From Algibacter miyuki (GTDB taxonomy: Bacteria; Bacteroidota; Bacteroidia; Flavobacteriales; Flavobacteriaceae), in assembly GCF_030409805.1 (NCBI RefSeq), contig NZ_JAUFQP010000007.1, positions 434,001 to 498,000 on the forward strand: a DNA stretch of 64,000 nt, read 5' to 3'. Below are positions 55,251-64,000 of the stretch, in pieces (the first letter of the stretch is position 1; the number at the start of each line of letters is the position of its first letter). The notes beneath the pieces were generated by a model. That model had not been told where the DNA came from, did not search any database, and saw only the letters and a program-made list of their open reading frames with translations. Both the position numbers and the translations under genes were made by a program.

Positions 55251-57659
55251 TTACAATGTATACTTTAAGGCTAAAATAACATTTAATCCAGCGGCTGCAA
55301 TTCCAGACGAATAGGTTTTGTAACGCTGGTTGGTGATGTTTTCAACACTTGCCGAAACCGACGTAGATTTATGCAATTGATATTGCCCTCTTAAATTTAC
55401 CGTGTACCACGATGGCGCGTAAGGATCTCCATTTTTATCTAAAGCATAGATATAATCTTTTTCTATTTCAGAAGGTGCCAATTGATTAAAAGATAATTCG
55501 CTATTATAATTCGCAAATGCATCGAGCTTAAATCGATTCATATCCCAAGTAATGTGCGTATTCCCAAAGTTTGGAGCCACATGCCTGATAGGTACTTCAC
55601 CCCCCTCATCTTCTTCCGTTCCGCCAATAACATTATATTGCGATGTTAAGGCTAAGGTTTTAGATATATTATATTTCAACCCAACTTCAAACCCATAAAG
55701 CCAAGCTTTTGAAGCATTCTGAATGGCTTGTACATTACTTAATTCGCCATCGTACATAATTTCGGTTTCGCCATTTAAGCTATAATCGCGGCGCACCAAA
55801 GCATTATCTAAATAGGTATAATAGGTGCTCATATCTAAAATAACGGTATCGTCGAAATTCAACTTTAAACCCAACTCGCCGCCATAAGCATATTCAGGTT
55901 TTAAATGTTCGTTTGGCACCACAACCGATCCGGGTTCCGAATCGAACACCTTACCAATATCATCAATGTTTGGCGCTCTAAATGCCGATGATGCATTGAC
56001 GTTCCATTGTATTAGCGCACTTGGCGACCAACTAATACCAGCCGTTCCTGTAAGTGCTCCTGCCGAGTTATGTGCCGTTGTAAAAGGCAAATTGAGATAA
56101 GCGTTGTTTTCGGTAAAATCGGCATTAGAAACCACCCGATTAAAACGTAAACCCGACTGAAACACAAATTTCGTATTCGGCTTATATTTTATACTCGAAT
56201 AAACAGCTGCCGACTGCCATGATGCCCCATTTGGATATCGTGATACCGTTGGCACGATGGTATTAGTTTCTATATTTTCTTCTTCTCCGTTAGAAAACAC
56301 ATTGTTATACACATACTCGAAACCGTAAAACAATTGCATTTTAGAGTTTATCGTTTTTTCTAAATCGAGGTTGAATGAATATGCATCTACAGATTCTTCT
56401 TTTATGCTTCTAATAGCCGATTGAAAATCGCGATCCATTCTACTTTCTTTAAAGTTCTGATAAGCAAATGTGGCTTTAATTTTATCGTATAAGTTAGAAT
56501 TACTACTTAATTTAGTGACTTGCAAATTAGACATAAACCAGTTTTGCGGGCCGTAAGACCATTCTGCAGAGCGTAAAACATCGCTACGGTATCTAATTAA
56601 CCGATCGTATCTTGGAATATCGGATGATGTGGTGTAAAACAAACCTAAATCGAAACTTAAATTCTCGTAAGGTTCATACCGTACTTTTTGCATCAAATTC
56701 AATTGGTTGTAACCCGATTGCTTTTGCACTAATGGATCTGAATTTTCCATAACCACATCGCCACTCACGTTGGTTTCAACATATTCTGGTCTTAAATAAT
56801 CGTCAGGGCCATATTTTCCCATTTTTAAATCGCTAAAATCGGTATAACTCGCACTGGTTACAAATCCCCATTTTTTATAGCCTAAATTAAGATCGACATG
56901 CCCCGTTTTTTCCTGACTTGCCGAAGCGTATCGCGCCACAATATTCGACTTAACCAATAAAGAATCGGTGTAAGACAATTGTGGTTTTTGAGTATAAAAA
57001 CTCATTACACCACCAATGGCATCACTCCCATAAATTACCGAGCCTGAGCCTAAAGTAACCTCTGTGTTTTGAATAGAAAACGGATCGATAGCAATGACAT
57101 TTTGTAAATTCCCACCTCTAAAAATAGCGTTATTCATACGCACACCATCAACCGTTATTAACAATCTATTGGTTGAAAATCCACGAATCATAGGGCTTCC
57201 GCCACCCATTTGACTTTTTTGCATATAAACCTGGCCGGTGCTTTCTAATAAATCGGCACTAGTTTGCGGATTTGAAAACTGCACATCGCTCGCGTTTAAA
57301 CTGACGATAGTTTGTGGAATATCTCTTTTATTCTGCTGAAATTTAGACGCGGAAATAACAACTTCCTGAAGCCCTTCGGTATTAGAGCTTAAATACACTT
57401 TGTTTGAAGTCCCTATTTTCCGTTTTGTAGTTTGTTTTAAAACATGAGACAAGTGCTTGAAATAAATCATTTCAGCATCGGCAAAGGCTTGCAATGACGC
57501 TTCGCCTCTAAAATTAGTTATCACCGATTTAGATTTATCAATATTGTAAATAGCCACACCAAATATAGGTTCTTGCGTTACTTTATTAAGCACTTTTACC
57601 TGCTGAGCGCAAACGCTCCATGAAAAAAACAACAAAAAAATACTATAAAAAAATTTCAT
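55251..57659 (-). CDS. TonB-dependent receptor, hemoglobin/transferrin/lactoferrin type
   Basis: 802 aa. Signal peptide to VCAQ. A short carboxypeptidase-regulatory-like domain (about 20-95) is followed by a plug with MGGGSPMIRGFSTNRLLITV and GSGSVIYGSDAIGGV, and a barrel ending LNVILALKYTL. The plug signature is that of the heme/hemoglobin-type receptors, so an iron- or heme-bearing ligand is likely; this is inference. Last gene of the porZ-recO-receptor run, 3 nt after recO. Confidence 0.88.
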   Translation of the reverse strand: MKFFYSIFLLFFSWSVCAQQVKVLNKVTQEPIFGVAIYNIDKSKSVITNFRGEASLQAFADAEMIYFKHLSHVLKQTTKRKIGTSNKVYLSSNTEGLQEVVISASKFQQNKRDIPQTIVSLNASDVQFSNPQTSADLLESTGQVYMQKSQMGGGSPMIRGFSTNRLLITVDGVRMNNAIFRGGNLQNVIAIDPFSIQNTEVTLGSGSVIYGSDAIGGVMSFYTQKPQLSYTDSLLVKSNIVARYASASQEKTGHVDLNLGYKKWGFVTSASYTDFSDLKMGKYGPDDYLRPEYVETNVSGDVVMENSDPLVQKQSGYNQLNLMQKVRYEPYENLSFDLGLFYTTSSDIPRYDRLIRYRSDVLRSAEWSYGPQNWFMSNLQVTKLSSNSNLYDKIKATFAYQNFKESRMDRDFQSAIRSIKEESVDAYSFNLDLEKTINSKMQLFYGFEYVYNNVFSNGEEENIETNTIVPTVSRYPNGASWQSAAVYSSIKYKPNTKFVFQSGLRFNRVVSNADFTENNAYLNLPFTTAHNSAGALTGTAGISWSPSALIQWNVNASSAFRAPNIDDIGKVFDSEPGSVVVPNEHLKPEYAYGGELGLKLNFDDTVILDMSTYYTYLDNALVRRDYSLNGETEIMYDGELSNVQAIQNASKAWLYGFEVGLKYNISKTLALTSQYNVIGGTEEDEGGEVPIRHVAPNFGNTHITWDMNRFKLDAFANYNSELSFNQLAPSEIEKDYIYALDKNGDPYAPSWYTVNLRGQYQLHKSTSVSASVENITNQRYKTYSSGIAAAGLNVILALKYTL

Positions 57660-57662
57660 CTT

Positions 57663-58382
57663 TTAATTAAAAACTTGATTGAAAACTTGTAGGGATCTAG
57701 GCGGCTTAAAGCTTCCCAAATGTAGTTCAAAATATAGTAACATCATATTTAAAAACGACTGCCTTTGCTTGCCATTAATCTTTACAGTTGGTAAGTCATC
57801 AAAAGTTGTTCCTAAGAGCTGTTTTAGCAAACCTAAATCTTCACCAGTAATGGTATTTCTATTATCAGGTGTGTCTTGAAACTTTCCTTCAACCAAATTA
57901 AAGTAACGCGAATCGCTGTTTTTAATATCGGGGTAAAACCCTAAATACTTGGTTAAATTCAATAAAAACAACAGGTGAAAGTTGGCATATTCCGATTGCA
58001 CATCGAGCCATAACAAAGTGGTTTCAATATAACTGAAAAGGGTTTCGTTTTCTTCTTCTTCACGCAATCCGCTACTTAACACTTCGGATAAAAACATAAC
58101 GATAGCACTTTTTAATACATGAGTATGCAGGCTGCTATATAAATGATTCAACTTAACATCGGTTAAGGTTTGCAACGACCTATTATCTTTATAATTAAGA
58201 GTTAATTGTAATTGTGACAACAGCTGAAAATAGGCCGTTCTAGCGCCTCCTTTTTTACTTTTTAAAACCCCTCGAAGTAAAAAACTCACGACGCCCAATT
58301 GCTGAGTATAGCATTTAACAATTAAATCGTTGTCGCGGTATTTTAACTTAGACAACACTATGGCTTGAGTTGTAACTAGCAT
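57663..58382 (-). CDS. recO: DNA repair protein RecO
   Basis: 239 aa. N-terminal OB fold (VTTQAIVLSKLKYRDNDLIV, GVVSFLLRGVLKSKKGG) and a C-terminal helical domain (FHLLFLLNLTKYLGFYPD). Loads RecA onto SSB-coated DNA with RecR. The zinc-binding Cys cluster seen in some RecO proteins is absent. Its ATG overlaps the porZ stop by one base (TAATG), so translation is coupled. Confidence 0.94.
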   Translation of the reverse strand: MLVTTQAIVLSKLKYRDNDLIVKCYTQQLGVVSFLLRGVLKSKKGGARTAYFQLLSQLQLTLNYKDNRSLQTLTDVKLNHLYSSLHTHVLKSAIVMFLSEVLSSGLREEEENETLFSYIETTLLWLDVQSEYANFHLLFLLNLTKYLGFYPDIKNSDSRYFNLVEGKFQDTPDNRNTITGEDLGLLKQLLGTTFDDLPTVKINGKQRQSFLNMMLLYFELHLGSFKPPRSLQVFNQVFN

Positions 58383-60727
58383 TACCTTACCACCATTAAT
58401 TTAAGTACTTTAGTTTCGAAGGTATCCAAATCGGAAATCATGATGAGATACACACCCGAAGACACTACATTATTGGCCATATTTTTGCCGTTCCAAAATA
58501 CAGTACCGCCATCTATTTCGAGGTTATAATTATTATACCTAAGGTTAATTCGCGACTGCGCTTCGGCTACTAAGTTTCCTTCAATATCGGTAATTTTAAT
58601 ATTGACATTCTCAGAAATATTTTTAATGGTTACCTTTTTTTCGACGATATCGAAATTGGGTCTTACCGGATTAGGATATGCATAAACGGTTTCTAAATCT
58701 TCGGTAGATTTTGAACCACCCGATTTAAACGACACCAAGCCGTTACTGGTTCCAAAATAAATAAGACTGTTGGTATCATCGATAGAAATACCGTTGACAT
58801 TGTTTGATGGTAAAGGCGAATTATCGGCTGTAAAATGATAAATGGTTTCCTGCCCATCGGAGGATAAATAAAACACACCAGCACCAATGGTTGAAATCCA
58901 CTTGTTATTGGCGCCATCTACTTTGATATCGGAAATAAACTGATCGGCTAAAAGCTCTTTTGCAATACCGTTTTCAAGAATTATAATTTCGTCAGCAGCT
59001 ACATCATCATCAGTAAAAAAGTTAGAGGTATTGTACAATACTCTTAAACCAATATCGGTACCTATCCACAATTGGTTTCTATTATCTATAGCTAAAGCAC
59101 GTACTGTTTTTGTTGGCAAATTCCCGTCGATTTCGCCAATGCTTTTTAATAAAGGACTTCCATTATTTTCATTAAAACCAATAACTCCTTTAGAGAAACT
59201 TGATATCCATTTTGTATTATTGTTATCAATAATTAAATCGCCAAACCCTAAATTATCATACACTGGGTTGTCTATTATAGACTCAAAACTATAGGAATTC
59301 CATTGATTATTAGTAGGATTAAATGATTTTATAGCACGATTTACCAAACTTGTAATGCTCCACAGCAAACCATTAGAATCAAAGGCGATACCGCTAACGC
59401 GTATGCTGACATAAGTTGACGTTGGTGATAATGATAAAGACTCCAACCCACTATTATTTTGATTATATAACACTGTAGGGACATCATCATTAAACTCCAA
59501 TAAGCCATGAAAAAAGGAACTCACAAATGCTTGATTGCGATTAGATGGATTTACCACAATAGTATTTAAATCTCTGGCCCCGAACACATCGGCATACGGT
59601 GTATTTACCCAAACATCATCATTTAAACGACTTACGCCACGGGCTCTTAAAGTAGGCTCATAAAACAAACTATATTCACCATAAGTAACCCATACGCCAC
59701 GAGCATCTGCTTCAATTGAAAACACTGAATTTAATAACGGTCCATCAGGATGTACTTCTTCAAAAATAGTAGGAGATAACACTGCTGTTTTTAGCACACC
59801 AAAATCTTGACTTCCAATAAAGATTTCATCTCCAGCGACTGTAGCTACTGTAAATTCTGTATCGAAATCGGTAATTACAGAAGCTTGACTTATAAGATTA
59901 AAACTAGCATTATACATATATATATCATCCTCTGTGCTAACTAGTAACTGGTTTTCAACACTGCGTAAATCCACCGGCGTGTTCGTAAACAAAAACAAAC
60001 TCGTTAATACATTATTATTAACTTCATAAATACGTCTATTTGTTTGGATAGCGTAGAGTTTATCTGCGTTAGCCTGGACCGCAAGAAACTCGCCAGCACT
60101 TACCTGCTCCCAATTTCTGTAATCGATTAAATTAGGACTAGAAAGTGGTGCTTTTTTTAATCCGCCACCATCTCGACAAGCAGCATAAATGTAATCCTCA
60201 AAAATAGTGGTCTGGTTTACTTCTATTTGTGTTCCTAAATCGCCAATAAAATAAGTGTCACCAAATTCCAAACGTTCTAAATTGAACACAGAAATACCAA
60301 ACCCCGTTGATAAATAAATAAACTGGTCAACGGCATTTATATGTTTAATTTCTTTATCATTAGCCTGAATGGTGTTTTTATCAAGAATATCAACCACTGT
60401 CAGGATATTATCATCATTATCAAAAACAATTTCGATTAAACCGTTTTCATAACCAACCACCAATAACTCATAAGTTTCACTGTAATAGATAGTAGAAATC
60501 GTTTCGCCTGATAAGCCATGTACTGTTGTAATTTCATCTAAAACATTAGAATCTAAATCGATGCTGAAGATGGCATTTTCTGAAGCCGCGTAAATTTTGT
60601 TATTTCCTTTAACAACGTCGTTTATAATGTTGTAAGAAAAATAACCTTCCCAAAGATTGGAAAAATCTTGCCCAAATTGCAATAAAGGCAACATATAAAT
60701 TAGAAAAAGTATAACTCTTTTAAGCAT
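58382..60727 (-). CDS. porZ: T9SS component PorZ
   Basis: 781 aa, near the length of P. gingivalis PorZ (776). Signal peptide to FGQ, then NLWEGYFSYNIINDVVKGNN. Two beta-propellers follow (about 25-350 and 350-670), with two-component-regulator-propeller-like repeats (NRNQLWIGTDIGLRVLYNTS). A C-terminal T9SS-type domain ends it (VYAYPNPVRPNFDIVEKKVT). PorZ sits on the cell surface with the sortase PorU and helps supply A-LPS for cargo attachment. It serves the T9SS cargos of this window. Confidence 0.88.
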   Translation of the reverse strand: MLKRVILFLIYMLPLLQFGQDFSNLWEGYFSYNIINDVVKGNNKIYAASENAIFSIDLDSNVLDEITTVHGLSGETISTIYYSETYELLVVGYENGLIEIVFDNDDNILTVVDILDKNTIQANDKEIKHINAVDQFIYLSTGFGISVFNLERLEFGDTYFIGDLGTQIEVNQTTIFEDYIYAACRDGGGLKKAPLSSPNLIDYRNWEQVSAGEFLAVQANADKLYAIQTNRRIYEVNNNVLTSLFLFTNTPVDLRSVENQLLVSTEDDIYMYNASFNLISQASVITDFDTEFTVATVAGDEIFIGSQDFGVLKTAVLSPTIFEEVHPDGPLLNSVFSIEADARGVWVTYGEYSLFYEPTLRARGVSRLNDDVWVNTPYADVFGARDLNTIVVNPSNRNQAFVSSFFHGLLEFNDDVPTVLYNQNNSGLESLSLSPTSTYVSIRVSGIAFDSNGLLWSITSLVNRAIKSFNPTNNQWNSYSFESIIDNPVYDNLGFGDLIIDNNNTKWISSFSKGVIGFNENNGSPLLKSIGEIDGNLPTKTVRALAIDNRNQLWIGTDIGLRVLYNTSNFFTDDDVAADEIIILENGIAKELLADQFISDIKVDGANNKWISTIGAGVFYLSSDGQETIYHFTADNSPLPSNNVNGISIDDTNSLIYFGTSNGLVSFKSGGSKSTEDLETVYAYPNPVRPNFDIVEKKVTIKNISENVNIKITDIEGNLVAEAQSRINLRYNNYNLEIDGGTVFWNGKNMANNVVSSGVYLIMISDLDTFETKVLKLMVVR

Positions 60728-61078
60728 GTTTTATTTTTATAATAAGAATTTAAGCATGACGATAGCTATGCTAAATTCGCATATTTATTTTGAAATTTAT
60801 CGAGGAAAGCCCTCTAAGAGAACTATTTTCGATTCAAAGATATTTATTACTAACGAGTTTTGCTTTAAAAAAATATATTATACCAAATAAACTTTAGAAC
60901 TGCGACTACAAACCCAGATTGCTGAAAACGAAAAAGCTTCCTACAAAAATGCAGAAAGCTTTTAAAATTATTTAAGATCACTTGTATGCCGTAAAAAAGT
61001 ATCGCTAGTTAAGATTATTCATCTTAACAAAATTCGTCCTAATTACAATACAGAAAACAAGTGACTCCTTCTAAAATT
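60728..61078. other. Intergenic region between gdhA and porZ
   Basis: About 350 nt with no gene seen. It holds the gdhA terminator (60932-60963) and a small perfect inverted repeat GTTAAGAT/ATCTTAAC at 61008-61028, just after the gdhA stop. A minus-strand box TATCTTTG (60842-60835) lies 107 nt before the porZ ATG and is a plausible -7 element. Confidence 0.55.
60932..60963 (-). terminator. Terminator of gdhA
   Basis: Minus strand: AAAAGCTTTCTGCA - TTTT - TGTAGGAAGCTTTT, a 14-bp stem with two G-T pairs, followed by T-rich sequence. Confidence 0.8.
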
Positions 61079-62422
61079 TTAAACAACACCTTGCGCTAAC
61101 ATGGCATCGGCAACTTTTACGAAACCAGCAATATTGGCACCACGAACATAATCGACATAGCCATCTTCATCTTCTCCAAATTCCAAACATGATTTATGAA
61201 TATCCGACATAATATCTTTTAATTTCGTATTCACTTCTTCTCTAGTCCATTTAAAACGCAGAGAATTTTGGGTCATCTCTAAACCAGAAGTAGCAACACC
61301 ACCTGCATTAGACGCTTTACCTGGAGCAAATAATATTTTTGCATTATGGAACACTGTAATAGCCGCTTTTGTTGATGGCATATTAGCTCCTTCACTTACA
61401 CAAATACAACCATTATCTACTAATGCTTTAGCATCAGCTTCATCCAATTCATTTTGAGTTGCACATGGCAAAGCCACATCACATTTCACATTCCAAGGCG
61501 TTTTTCCTTTAACGAAAGTTGCATTGGGATAGCTTTCTAAATACTCGCTAATTCGACCTCGTTTAACGTTTTTAAGTTCCATAACAAAAGCTAGTTTTTC
61601 GGTATCGATACCGGCTTCATCATAGATATAACCTGAAGAATCAGAAAGCGTAAGCACTCTTCCTCCCAATTGAAGCACTTTCTCTGCTGCATATTGCGCT
61701 ACATTACCAGAGCCAGAAATAACTACATTTTTTCCTTTAAAGTTGTCTCCTTTAGTTTCAAGCATTTTCTCGGCGAAATATACATTACCATAACCTGTGG
61801 CTTCTGGTCTAATTAAAGAACCACCCCAAGACATGCCTTTTCCGGTTAAAACTCCAGTAAATTCATTTCTAAGTTTTTTGTACATCCCAAATAAAAAGCC
61901 AATTTCTCGAGAACCAACACCAATATCTCCCGCAGGAACATCGGTATTTGGCCCAATATGTCTAAATAATTCTCCCATAAAAGCATGGCAAAATCTCATA
62001 ATTTCATTATCACTTTTTCCTTTCGGATCAAAATCACTTCCACCTTTTCCACCACCCATTGGCAATGTGGTTAAACTATTTTTAAACACTTGCTCGAAGG
62101 CTAAGAATTTAAGAATACTCATATTTACTGTAGGATGAAAACGTAAACCACCTTTATATGGACCAATGGCAGAATTCATTTGAATTCGATACCCTCTATT
62201 TACTTGAATTTCACCAGAATCGTCTACCCAGCACACTCGAAATGTAATAACGCGTTCTGGTTCTACCATTCTTAACAAGATGTTTTTTCCGTAATAAATA
62301 TCATGCTTTACAATATAAGGAATCACGGTTTCTGCAACCTCTTCTACCGCTTGTAAAAATTCAGGTTCATCTCCGTTTCGTTCTTTAACTAAGTCTAAAA
62401 ATGCTTTAATATTATTTTTCAT
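61079..62422 (-). CDS. gdhA: NADP-specific glutamate dehydrogenase
   Basis: 447 aa, the length of hexameric GDH (E. coli 447). Substrate-binding lysines in PMGGGKGGSDFDPKGKSD, catalytic Asp in PAGDIGVGSREIGFLFG, Rossmann nucleotide fold in VISGSGNVAQYAAEKVLQLG. Makes glutamate from 2-oxoglutarate and ammonia. Monocistronic. Confidence 0.98.
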   Translation of the reverse strand: MKNNIKAFLDLVKERNGDEPEFLQAVEEVAETVIPYIVKHDIYYGKNILLRMVEPERVITFRVCWVDDSGEIQVNRGYRIQMNSAIGPYKGGLRFHPTVNMSILKFLAFEQVFKNSLTTLPMGGGKGGSDFDPKGKSDNEIMRFCHAFMGELFRHIGPNTDVPAGDIGVGSREIGFLFGMYKKLRNEFTGVLTGKGMSWGGSLIRPEATGYGNVYFAEKMLETKGDNFKGKNVVISGSGNVAQYAAEKVLQLGGRVLTLSDSSGYIYDEAGIDTEKLAFVMELKNVKRGRISEYLESYPNATFVKGKTPWNVKCDVALPCATQNELDEADAKALVDNGCICVSEGANMPSTKAAITVFHNAKILFAPGKASNAGGVATSGLEMTQNSLRFKWTREEVNTKLKDIMSDIHKSCLEFGEDEDGYVDYVRGANIAGFVKVADAMLAQGVV

Positions 62423-62469
62423 TTAATATAAATGGTGTTATAATTTATAGAATAAACAATTATTTGACA

Positions 62470-62477
62470 CAAATATA
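62470..62477 (-). promoter_or_regulatory. Candidate -7 box of gdhA
   Basis: Minus strand TATATTTG, 47 nt before the ATG at 62422. The -33 side is T-rich but lacks a clean TTTG. Confidence 0.45.
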
Positions 62478-62558
62478 CGTTATCTTTAAAAATATAGCGA
62501 ATTTATTTGATAATTCGCAAAGAGTAATTTCTTACATATAATACGTTTCATATTAAAA

Positions 62559-62589
62559 TTTGGTAGTTCAATGAGTTTCTTTATATTTG
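62559..62589 (+). promoter_or_regulatory. Near-ideal promoter of the 62624 gene
   Basis: TTTG (62559-62562), exactly 19 nt, TATATTTG (62582-62589): the consensus Bacteroidota promoter. ATG 34 nt later. Confidence 0.8.
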
Positions 62590-62623
62590 TCTTTATTAAT
62601 GCCTCAAAACAAGAACACTTATT

Positions 62624-63427
62624 ATGCTTAACTTAAAACGTTTAGCTTGTTTCATCTGCTTGCTTGTTTCTTACCAAACAGCATTTGCGCAGTTAGGATT
62701 TTCACATGAAATAGGTGTTATAGCAGGTCCCGTTGAATTCCGATCAGATTTCGGACAGCGTGACGACACGAAAACCAACTTCGGAAACTCAGGTTTCGGG
62801 ATAGGTATTGTGCATTATTTAAACTTTTCCTATAGCGCAGATTGTAATTGCTATACCACGGATAGTTATTTCAATGATCATTTCAAACTTAGAAATGAAA
62901 TATCTTACAATAAAACAAATTTACAACACGAAGGTCAATGGGTAGACCCGAGTAAAACATCCGAAGAAGCTAAACGCTTAAGAGGCCATACAGGTGTTGC
63001 CGAAAATTTTGATATTGGTACTCAGTTAGAATTTTTCCCATTAAGTATTAGATCGTTTCAATCGTTTCAACCACGAATAGCTCCATTTATAAGTTTTGGT
63101 ATTCATTACACGTCGTTTTCTCCAAAAGCAACAACTACATACGCCAATGCAGACCCAACCGCCATTGGAGATATTACGGATGCTAGCAACTTTTATTCCA
63201 GTTGGGATCCAGGCTCGATAGATACAGCTCCAGGTGGCACATGGTCTACAGTAACAAGTCTTGGAATGCGATATAAATTAGATAAAATGTCGGATTTAAT
63301 GATTGATTTAAGATGGCAATACTATTTTAGCGATCGTGTGGACGGCCTCGACCATCAATTAGAGTATAATAAAAATAATGATTGGCTGCTTTGGTTTAAC
63401 GTAGGCTACATCTTTTATTTAGATTAA
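62624..63427 (+). CDS. Outer-membrane beta-barrel protein (THC0290_0291-like)
   Basis: 267 aa. Signal peptide to AFAQ. Alternating strands and a C-terminal aromatic strand (LLWFNVGYIFYLD) indicate an outer-membrane barrel. The start GFSHEIGVIAGPVEFRSDFG and the CNCY motif match my memory of a flavobacterial family annotated THC0290_0291; I cannot confirm this. Function unknown. Monocistronic behind a strong promoter. Confidence 0.75.
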   Translation: MLNLKRLACFICLLVSYQTAFAQLGFSHEIGVIAGPVEFRSDFGQRDDTKTNFGNSGFGIGIVHYLNFSYSADCNCYTTDSYFNDHFKLRNEISYNKTNLQHEGQWVDPSKTSEEAKRLRGHTGVAENFDIGTQLEFFPLSIRSFQSFQPRIAPFISFGIHYTSFSPKATTTYANADPTAIGDITDASNFYSSWDPGSIDTAPGGTWSTVTSLGMRYKLDKMSDLMIDLRWQYYFSDRVDGLDHQLEYNKNNDWLLWFNVGYIFYLD

Positions 63428-63544
63428 CCTGCACTGTTTTAGCTTACTTACCATACTTCTCTATATATTATTAAATATTACCAGCTTTTCATGCGGTGTA
63501 TTCAAATGCAATAATTATCTTTAATGTTGCAAATAACATCCCTT

Positions 63545-64000
63545 ATGCTGAAATCAAATTCCTTTCTATTATTCTTTTGTTTTATCTTACTTTTCAACTG
63601 TAAAAAAGACATTGCTCTTACTTTTGACGACCAAAACATTTCAACCGAAACTAATACTATTGTTGAAGTTAATATTCCGAAAGCTATTGGAAATGAAGCC
63701 ATTTCTGAAGTTATAAATTCTGAAATTGAACGTGTTGTTATTTCACATTTACAAGTTGGAGATCCTGATAAAATCACTTCAAAATCTATTGAAGAAAGTA
63801 TTACGGCATTCCATACCGATTTTGAGAACTTTAAATCCGACTTTCCAGAAGCGGCTCAACTATGGGAAGCTCAAATAGACGGTGAAGTTATGTACCAATC
63901 GCCAGATGTTATCAGCGTTGCATTAACATCGTACCAAAATACTGGTGGCGCGCATGGTTTATTAAACATCAGTTTTTTAAATTTCGATGCTTCTAGCGGA
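63545..64000 (+). CDS. DUF4163/DUF3298-type lipoprotein, C-terminus beyond window
   Basis: 152 codons visible, running off the right edge. Lipobox LFNC (Cys about 19). The visible part (VEVNIPKAIGNEAISEVINS, then VISVALTSYQNTGGAHGLLN) is typical of a DUF4163 domain leading to DUF3298 (RsiV-like), a possible anti-sigma or peptidoglycan-related fold. Outer- or inner-membrane lipoprotein. Confidence 0.82.
   Translation, partial: MLKSNSFLLFFCFILLFNCKKDIALTFDDQNISTETNTIVEVNIPKAIGNEAISEVINSEIERVVISHLQVGDPDKITSKSIEESITAFHTDFENFKSDFPEAAQLWEAQIDGEVMYQSPDVISVALTSYQNTGGAHGLLNISFLNFDASSG

Noticed and set aside
61797..62138. Open frame on the plus strand opposite gdhA
   Set aside because: Antisense to the conserved catalytic core of gdhA; no independent signal.

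Overview
This is an AT-rich chromosomal segment from a member of the Bacteroidota, almost certainly a marine-type Flavobacteriaceae. The evidence is several secreted proteins with type IX secretion (T9SS) sorting domains, a PorZ-type T9SS component, SusD-less TonB receptors with carboxypeptidase-like regulatory domains, a DUF4270 lipoprotein, promoter boxes of the Bacteroidota form TTTG-N18/19-TAnnTTTG, and almost no Shine-Dalgarno sequences. No rRNA, tRNA, CRISPR array, transposase or integrase was seen.

Layout. Positions 1-4000: a large secreted LamG/calcium-repeat protein cut by the left edge, and a small T9SS cargo. 4167-9208 (minus): radA, a degenerate esterase, a YbhN-like membrane protein, panD and panC. 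9372-13762 (plus): a half-length glycogen-synthase-like protein, a DUF4270 lipoprotein and glmS. 13985-18341: a TonB receptor paired with an SGNH-type lipoprotein. 18511-20373: atpD-atpC. 20455-26047: a divergent damage-response module, with a LexA-like XRE/S24 regulator and umuD on one arm and a DnaE-type and a Y-family polymerase on the other. 26177-30444 (minus): OmpA-like and lipocalin-like lipoproteins, a tiny Cys-rich protein, ferritin and metG. 30622-36365: LD-carboxypeptidase and two T9SS cargos. 36452-43080: a DUF1569 pseudogene, a TerB/DnaJ protein, bacilliredoxin, plsC with an acyl-ACP desaturase, an AraC/GyrI-like regulator and an HD hydrolase. 43138-48087: an AraC/cupin regulator divergent from four tandem paralogues of an unrecognised secreted protein, then a 2TM protein. 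48189-64000: enoyl-CoA hydratase, an NtrY-like kinase, a JmjC-like cupin, RecX, another T9SS cargo, porZ-recO-TonB receptor, gdhA, a beta-barrel protein and a DUF3298/4163 lipoprotein cut by the right edge.

Two regions stand out. The first is the four-gene tandem array. Each copy has its own terminator and promoter, and a conserved 5' element starts exactly 50 nt before the start of the -7 box in all four copies. This is a co-regulated paralogue family with no function I recognise. The second is the XRE-umuD / dnaE-dinB module, which looks like a self-contained inducible mutagenesis cassette. Both the regulator and UmuD keep the Ala-Gly cleavage site and the Ser/Lys dyad, and the candidate promoters share a short repeated motif. 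Other notable items are two copies of a ~90-bp structured intergenic repeat, a DUF1569 gene broken by a single in-frame TAA, and an esterase-family protein with Gly in place of its nucleophilic Ser.
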